11,006 nucleotides of DNA from Methylobacterium sp. (GTDB lineage Bacteria; Pseudomonadota; Alphaproteobacteria; Rhizobiales; Beijerinckiaceae), in assembly GCA_021154065.1 (NCBI GenBank), contig JAJKJG010000173.1:1-11006 (forward strand), in the 5' to 3' direction. The notes under the pieces were generated by a model. That model was given only the letters and a program-made list of their open reading frames with translations, was not told the DNA's origin and made no database searches. Positions 7,456 through 11,006 of the stretch are shown here, in pieces. Position numbers and translations under genes: made by a program. Each line of letters begins with the position of its first letter. Position 1 is the first letter of the stretch.

Positions 7456-7978
7456 CCTTCTCGATCTCGACCCTGACGCCGGTCGCGGTCTGGCGCTCGC
7501 GGGCGACGATGCGGTCGCCGGGCTCGATCGTGCCGATCGCGACATCGCGGTCCGGCAGCACCACGGTCGCGGTCTTGTTGACGAACACCACGACGTGGCG
7601 CCTGAGCTTCAGCCAGGAGGCCGCCCATTGCTTGAGATGCGTGCGGTAGGGCTCCTGCCGCCAGGCGCCGGCGTTGCCGGGGTCGACCTGGACCATCAGG
7701 AACTTGGTGTCCGGATCGATCGTCAGGACCATCTTCGAGCGCTCGGGCTTCCACTCCGGGCCGAGCCACCCTTGCGTCATCCACAGGCAATAGAAGGCCC
7801 GGCAGTGGTCCGGCCGCGTCGCATGGATGCCGCAGCCGCGGCCCGGCAGGCAGTGCCGGCACCATTGCCCGGCCGGCTTCTCGAGCACCGGCACGTCGAA
7901 GACCTTGCAGCACAAGGTGCAGCTGCCGCAGTCGCGTCCGGGCGCCGGCTGCGAGACGAATTCGGCTGGGTTGAGCAT
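7439..7978 (-). CDS. YkgJ-type cysteine cluster protein (CxxCxxCC family)
   Basis: A 179-residue protein whose N-terminal half carries the cysteine pattern of the YkgJ/CxxCxxCC family: Cys17, 20, 23 and 24 in DCGSCTLCCK, then Cys40, 43 and 49 in QWCRHC and GCGIHATRPDHC, with Cys59 and Cys64 (RAFYC). These are likely to bind zinc or an iron-sulfur cluster; the cellular role is not established. The C-terminal half (about 85-179) is less conserved and beta-rich, ending in a strand pattern around GTIEPGDRIVARE. ATG 7978 is chosen because it directly precedes the conserved region and has a G-rich element (GGGTGGGGG) just upstream. Frames extending further upstream would run into the region before the transaminase. 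The gene is convergent with the amidase, overlapping it by 17 nt, and divergent from the transaminase across 133 nt. Confidence 0.88.
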   Translation of the reverse strand: MLNPAEFVSQPAPGRDCGSCTLCCKVFDVPVLEKPAGQWCRHCLPGRGCGIHATRPDHCRAFYCLWMTQGWLGPEWKPERSKMVLTIDPDTKFLMVQVDPGNAGAWRQEPYRTHLKQWAASWLKLRRHVVVFVNKTATVVLPDRDVAIGTIEPGDRIVARERQTATGVRVEIEKVRAAA

Positions 7979-8055
7979 CAGGGACCCCCACCCGGGGCAC
8001 CAACACGAAATGGTGGCGGACGCAAGGCAGCTGTTGGCTGCAACCGGTCGGCTCT

Positions 8056-8083
8056 TTGAACCGCCGCTACGGCCCGGTACCCT
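8056..8083 (+). promoter_or_regulatory. Possible sigma70-type promoter for the transaminase
   Basis: TTGAAC (8056-8061) and TACCCT (8078-8083) are separated by 16 nt and lie 28 nt before the GTG start, in the divergent region between the YkgJ-type and transaminase genes. The -10 match is partial, so this is only a suggestion. Confidence 0.22.
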
Positions 8084-8101
8084 CGCGGTTTGAGTCGACC
8101 C

Positions 8102-8106
8102 GGAGG
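8102..8106 (+). promoter_or_regulatory. Ribosome binding site fixing the GTG start of the transaminase
   Basis: GGAGG stands 5 nt before the GTG at 8112, a near-ideal Shine-Dalgarno element. It supports GTG initiation over any later in-frame ATG, which would remove conserved N-terminal residues such as HPFTNL. Confidence 0.7.
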
Positions 8107-8111
8107 CGCCC

Positions 8112-9494
8112 GTGCTCTCGAACCTTGCCGCTCGCGACGTCGAAACCCTGATCCATCCCTTCACCAACCTCGCGAGCTTCCGCGACACCGGGCCGCTGAT
8201 CCTCGAGCGCGGCGAGGGCTCCTGGGTCTTCGACGGCGACGGCAAGCCCTATCTCGAGGGCATGGCCGGCCTGTGGTGCACGGCGCTCGGCTATTCGAAC
8301 CGCGAGCTCGTCGACGCCGCGATGGAGCAGTTCCGGAAGCTGCCCTTCCAGCACCTCTTCTCCGGCCGCAGCCACGACCCGGCGATCGAGCTCGCCGAAA
8401 AGCTGAAGGAGATCGCGCCGGTCCCGATGTCGAAGGTGTTCTTCACCGCCTCGGGCTCGGAGGCGAACGACACCCAGGTCAAGCTCGTCTGGTACATCAA
8501 CAACGCGCTCGGCCGGCCGAAGAAGAAGAAGATCATCGCCCGCCTCAAGGCCTACCACGGCGTCACCATCGCGTCGGGCTCGCTCACCGGCCTGCCGCTG
8601 AACCACGCCGATTTCGACCTGCCGATCGCCGGCATCCTCCACACCTCCTGCCCGCACCACTACCGCTTCGCGCAAGCCGGCGAGTCCGAGGAGGAGTTCT
8701 CGACGCGGCTCGCCGCCGAGCTCGACGAGATAATCGAGAAGGAGGGTGCCGACACGGTCGCGGCCTTCATCGCCGAGCCGGTGATGGGCGCCGGCGGCGC
8801 GCTGATGCCGCCGGAAGGCTACTTCGCGAAGGTCCAGGCGGTGTGCGACCGGCACGACGTGCTCTTCATCGCCGATGAGGTCATCACCGGCTTCGGCCGG
8901 CTCGGGCACATGTGGGGGTCGCAGGCCTTCGGCATCCGTCCCGATACGATCTCCTTCGCCAAGGCCGTGACCTCGGCCTATCTGCCGCTCGGCGGCGTGA
9001 TGGTGAACGAGGCCGTCTACCAGGCGCTCCTCGACGAGAGCCGCAAGATCGGCCTCTTCGCCCACGGCTACACCTATTCGGGTCACCCGGTCAGCTGCGC
9101 CGTCGCGCTGAAGGCGATCGAGATCTACGAGCGCGACCGTCTCGCCGAGCAGGCGAAGGTCAAGGGGCGGCTGTTCCAGCGCCGCCTCGACGCGCTCGCC
9201 GACCACCCGCTCGTCGGCGAGGCCAGGGGCATGGGCCTCATCGGTGGGCTCGAGATCGTCGCCGACAAGGGCTCGAAGCGGCAATACGAGGTGAAGCGGG
9301 GCGTCGCCGCGAAATGCGTCGGCTTCGCGCAAGCCGAGGGGCTGATCGTGCGCTCGCTCTCCGGCGATCGCATCGCGCTCTGCCCGCCGCTGATCATCAC
9401 CGAGGAGGAGATCGGCGAGCTCTTCGACCGCCTGACGCGGGCGCTCGACCGCACCGCCGAATGGATCGGGAAAGAGGGCCTGATGGCGGCCTGA
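8112..9494 (+). CDS. Class III PLP-dependent aminotransferase (omega-transaminase type)
   Basis: A 460-residue fold-type I enzyme of aminotransferase class III. Seen: GSEANDTQVKL (115-125) for cofactor phosphate contacts, AYHGVT (147-152), ADEVITGFGR (254-263) with Asp255 for the pyridine nitrogen, and Schiff-base Lys284 in ISFAKAVTSAYLPLGG. The C-terminal RSLSGDRIALCPPLIIT region resembles the arginine-bearing substrate loop of omega-transaminases. The N-terminus (HPFTNL, GEGSWVFDGDGKPYLEG, AGLWCTALGY) also fits that group rather than ornithine or acetylornithine aminotransferases. It probably moves an amino group from an omega-amino acid, diamine or other amine to pyruvate or a similar keto acid; the substrate is not resolved. 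No dehydrogenase or transporter partner lies beside it, so it appears to be a single-gene unit, divergent from the YkgJ-type gene. The start is GTG with a strong ribosome binding site; the stop is TGA. Confidence 0.93.
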   Translation: MLSNLAARDVETLIHPFTNLASFRDTGPLILERGEGSWVFDGDGKPYLEGMAGLWCTALGYSNRELVDAAMEQFRKLPFQHLFSGRSHDPAIELAEKLKEIAPVPMSKVFFTASGSEANDTQVKLVWYINNALGRPKKKKIIARLKAYHGVTIASGSLTGLPLNHADFDLPIAGILHTSCPHHYRFAQAGESEEEFSTRLAAELDEIIEKEGADTVAAFIAEPVMGAGGALMPPEGYFAKVQAVCDRHDVLFIADEVITGFGRLGHMWGSQAFGIRPDTISFAKAVTSAYLPLGGVMVNEAVYQALLDESRKIGLFAHGYTYSGHPVSCAVALKAIEIYERDRLAEQAKVKGRLFQRRLDALADHPLVGEARGMGLIGGLEIVADKGSKRQYEVKRGVAAKCVGFAQAEGLIVRSLSGDRIALCPPLIITEEEIGELFDRLTRALDRTAEWIGKEGLMAA

Positions 9495-9514
9495 GCCGTC
9501 GCGGGCGCTCCGCT

Positions 9515-9760
9515 CTAAGCGGCTTGGCGCTCGGGCTCGGTCGCAGGCGCCGCCCGCGCAACAGCCGCTCGCTGTTCCGCGCGGGCGGTTCGGATCGTCA
9601 GATGCGCCGCCGCAAGCCTCAGCCGGGCGGCGTGGACCCGTTCCGAGCCGCGCTCGCCCTTGAAGAGCTCGATCTCCCGCGCGAGGCCGCCGAGCGCATG
9701 CGCGAGCCGAAGCGCGCCATCGTCGGAACCAAGAGGCCTTGGGGGCTCGCGATTGTCCAT
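9515..9760 (-). CDS. Possible small hypothetical protein (81 aa)
   Basis: An 81-residue open frame, ATG at 9760 and TAG at 9517-9515, in the gap between the transaminase and aroC. The predicted product begins MDNREPPRPLGSDDGALRLA and is Ala/Arg-rich and probably helical, with no membrane segment and no family I recognise. In its favour: third positions are mostly G/C, and a TTAA-N7-TTAA site lies 44 nt upstream in its promoter region. Against it: the ribosome binding site is weak, third-position bias is lower than in neighbours, and a strong hairpin occupies its 3' half. In GC-rich DNA an ORF this short can arise by chance. The alternative is that the whole 9495-9914 gap is non-coding. Confidence 0.42.
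   Translation of the reverse strand: MDNREPPRPLGSDDGALRLAHALGGLAREIELFKGERGSERVHAARLRLAAAHLTIRTARAEQRAAVARAAPATEPERQAA
9550..9588 (+). terminator. Strong hairpin after the transaminase, candidate terminator
   Basis: CCGCCCGCGC (9550-9559) plus AACAG (9560-9564) pair with CTGTT (9572-9576) plus GCGCGGGCGG (9579-9588). This gives 15 base pairs, a 7-nt loop and a 2-nt bulge (9577-9578). It begins 56 nt after the transaminase stop. Only two T residues follow, so intrinsic termination is uncertain. It lies within the possible small minus-strand ORF, where it may simply reflect alanine and arginine codons. Confidence 0.4.
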
Positions 9761-9803
9761 CCGGCTTGACCCGGTTGCGATGGCGCAGTCAGCCGCAGCA
9801 TGG

Positions 9804-9818
9804 TTAACGATCGGTTAA
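9804..9818. promoter_or_regulatory. CtrA-type site TTAA-N7-TTAA
   Basis: TTAACGATCGGTTAA matches the alphaproteobacterial CtrA consensus of two TTAA half sites 7 nt apart, and each half is embedded in GGTTAACG, so it reads as a full site on both strands. AT-rich motifs stand out in this GC-rich gap. It lies 97 nt before the aroC ATG and 44 nt before the ATG of the possible small minus-strand ORF. Binding by CtrA is inferred from the consensus; the window shows no ctrA gene. Confidence 0.45.
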
Positions 9819-9840
9819 CGGCGGACCGGGAAGACCCCTG

Positions 9841-9879
9841 CCCCGGCGTGACGCGCCGAGCCGCGTCGCTCGCCCGGGG
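9841..9879. repeat. REP-like imperfect palindrome upstream of aroC
   Basis: CCCCGGCG (9841-9848) pairs with CGCCCGGGG (9871-9879) with one bulged base. Inside, GACGCG (9850-9855) pairs with CGCGTC (9862-9867) around the 6-nt loop CCGAGC. Flanks reading GACCCCTG on the left and GGATGACAG on the right resemble the family of dispersed palindromes of the GTCATCCCCGGGC type common between genes in Rhizobiales. The element ends 35 nt before the aroC ATG. Membership of a repeat family cannot be shown from one copy. Confidence 0.5.
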
Positions 9880-9914
9880 ATGACAGTCGGGTGCTTTCTC
9901 CCTAAACCGCGGCG

Positions 9915-11006
9915 ATGTCCCACAACAGCTTCGGCCATCTGTTCCGCGTCACGAGCTTCGGCGAAAGCCATGGGCCGGCGCTCGGCTGCGTCGTCGACGG
10001 CTGTCCGCCGCTGATCCCGCTCGAGGCGGGCGAGATCCAGGCCGAGCTCGACAAGCGCCGGCCCGGGCAATCGCGCTTCACGACGCAGCGCCGCGAGCCG
10101 GACGAGGTCCGGATCCTCTCCGGCGTCTTCACTGACGAGCGCCTGGACAAGCAGGTCACGACCGGCACGCCGATCGCGCTCCTGATCGAGAACGTCGACC
10201 AGCGCTAGAAGGACTATTCCGACAGCCGCGACAAGTACCGGCCGGGCCACGCCGACTACACCTACGACGTCAAGTACGGCCTGCGCGACTATCGCGGCGG
10301 CGGGCGCTCGTCGGCGCGCGAGACGGCGGCGCGGGTCGCCGCCGGCGCGATCGCCCGCAAGGTGCTCGCCGGCGTCACCATCCGCGGCGCGCTCGTGCAG
10401 ATGGGACCGCACGCGATCGAGCGCGCCAACTGGGACTGGGACGAGATCGCCCGGAACCCGTTCTTCTGCCCCGACGCCAAGGCCGCCGCCTTCTACGAAG
10501 GCTACCTCGACGAGTTGCGAAAGAACGGCTCCTCGATCGGCGCTATCATCGAGATCGTCGCCGAGGGCGTGCCGCCGGGCCTCGGCAGCCCGGTCTACGG
10601 CAAGCTCGACGCCGAGCTCGCGGGAGCGCTCATGTCGATCAACGCCGTCAAGGGAGTCGAGATCGGCGACGGCTTCGCTGCGGCGCTGCTCTCCGGCGAG
10701 GAGAACGGTGACGAGATGCGGCCTGGCAACCAGGGCGCGCCGGTGTTCCTGTCGAACCACGCCGGCGGCATCCTCGGCGGCATCTCGACGGGGCAGCCGG
10801 TTGTCGCGCGCTTCGCCGTCAAGCCGACCTCCTCGATCCTGTCGCCGCGCCAGACGGTGACGCGCCACAACGAGGCGACCGAGATCGTCACCAAGGGCCG
10901 CCACGACCCCTGCGTCGGCATCCGCGCCGTGCCCGTCGGCGAGGCCGTGGTCGCCTGCGTCCTCGCCGACCACTATCTGCGTCATCGCGGCCAGGTCGGC
11001 GAGGGC
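9915..11006 (+). pseudogene. aroC: Chorismate synthase aroC, interrupted by an in-frame TAG (3' end outside window)
   Basis: Chorismate synthase converts EPSP to chorismate, the last shikimate pathway step, using reduced FMN. The frame reads 364 codons to the window edge and matches proteobacterial AroC throughout: FGESHG (15-20, His19), DKRRPG (46-51), [19 protein letters not shown] (109-117, second conserved His112), [16 protein letters not shown] (129-144), [15 protein letters not shown] (240-254), [12 protein letters not shown] (280-291) and [13 protein letters not shown] (328-340). Codon 98 (10206-10208) is TAG, between DQR and KDYSD, where homologues have Ser (DQRS-K/Q-DYS). TCG to TAG is one substitution and no frameshift is present. 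Translation would stop at 97 residues; the next in-frame ATG (10401) would omit essential N-terminal motifs. Everything after the stop remains conserved, so the change is very recent or a sequence error. The start lacks a clear ribosome binding site. Only a few C-terminal residues lie beyond the window. Confidence 0.92.

Noticed and set aside
5701..7545. A 614-codon minus-strand open frame opposite MarR and the amidase.
   Set aside because: Low-complexity Arg/Ala/Asp sequence mirroring well-supported plus-strand genes; no domain seen.
8027..8041. Small inverted repeat GCAGC-TGTTG-GCTGC in the YkgJ/transaminase divergent region as an operator.
   Set aside because: Five-base arms are expected by chance in GC-rich DNA, and no regulator gene is adjacent to these two genes.
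9510..9522. Short hairpin CCGCT-CTA-AGCGG just after the transaminase stop as a terminator.
   Set aside because: Only a 5-bp stem with no T tract; the hairpin at 9550-9588 is a much better candidate.
10206..10208. TAG in aroC as evidence of amber recoding (for example pyrrolysine or a reassigned code).
   Set aside because: TAG serves as the normal stop of at least four intact genes in the same window, and the expected residue is an ordinary Ser one base away.
9804..10985. A 393-codon open frame on the minus strand opposite aroC.
   Set aside because: The plus strand matches chorismate synthase throughout; the antisense product is Asp/Arg/Ala-rich shadow sequence with no recognisable domain.

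Overview
The window is GC-rich throughout, with coding regions strongly biased to G/C in third codon positions. Gene content points to an alphaproteobacterium, probably of the Hyphomicrobiales (Rhizobiales) type: DUF1499, DUF898/YjgN and M48 membrane proteins, an AlkK-like acyl-CoA ligase, an amidase, a class III omega-transaminase, chorismate synthase, and a TTAA-N7-TTAA site of CtrA type. This assignment is inferred from protein family resemblance and composition, not from a marker gene. I see no rRNA, tRNA, CRISPR array, insertion sequence or phage gene. The window looks like ordinary chromosomal housekeeping and accessory metabolism, with a few local oddities.

Layout. At 2-499 (+) is the C-terminal part of a metallo-beta-lactamase-fold hydrolase. 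It meets a three-gene minus-strand cluster (536-3661) across a short convergent gap that holds a 9-bp-stem hairpin. Read in its own direction, that cluster is a polytopic DUF898/YjgN protein, an M48 membrane metallopeptidase starting 2 nt after the previous stop, and a DUF1499 membrane protein. Upstream of it on the same strand lies an acyl-CoA ligase (3732-5360). It is divergent from a MarR-family regulator (TTG start, 5490-5987), which is followed 10 nt later by an amidase-signature enzyme (5998-7455). The 129-nt divergent region holds two overlapping inverted repeats, the obvious candidate operator. The arrangement suggests a small catabolic module in which MarR senses an acid, amide or acyl-CoA, the amidase releases a carboxylic acid, and the ligase activates it with CoA.

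The amidase 3' end overlaps by 17 nt the end of a convergent cysteine-cluster (YkgJ-type) protein (7439-7978, -). That gene is divergent from a class III aminotransferase with a GTG start and a clear ribosome binding site (8112-9494, +). A 420-nt gap follows. It contains a possible 81-residue minus-strand ORF, a strong hairpin, a TTAA-N7-TTAA site, and a REP-like imperfect palindrome just upstream of aroC.

The last gene (9915 to the window end, +) is chorismate synthase. Its reading frame is clear from codon 1 to codon 364 except for one in-frame TAG at codon 98 (10206-10208), where proteobacterial homologues usually have Ser; TCG to TAG is a single-base change. TAG ends at least four other genes here, so code reassignment is unlikely, and the gene is either a nonsense-mutated pseudogene or carries a sequencing error. 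Because aroC is normally the only route to chorismate, this is the observation most worth checking. Other notable items are the nested dyads at the MarR promoter and a perfect 24-bp palindrome inside the amidase gene. I found no clear evidence of a novel multi-gene system.
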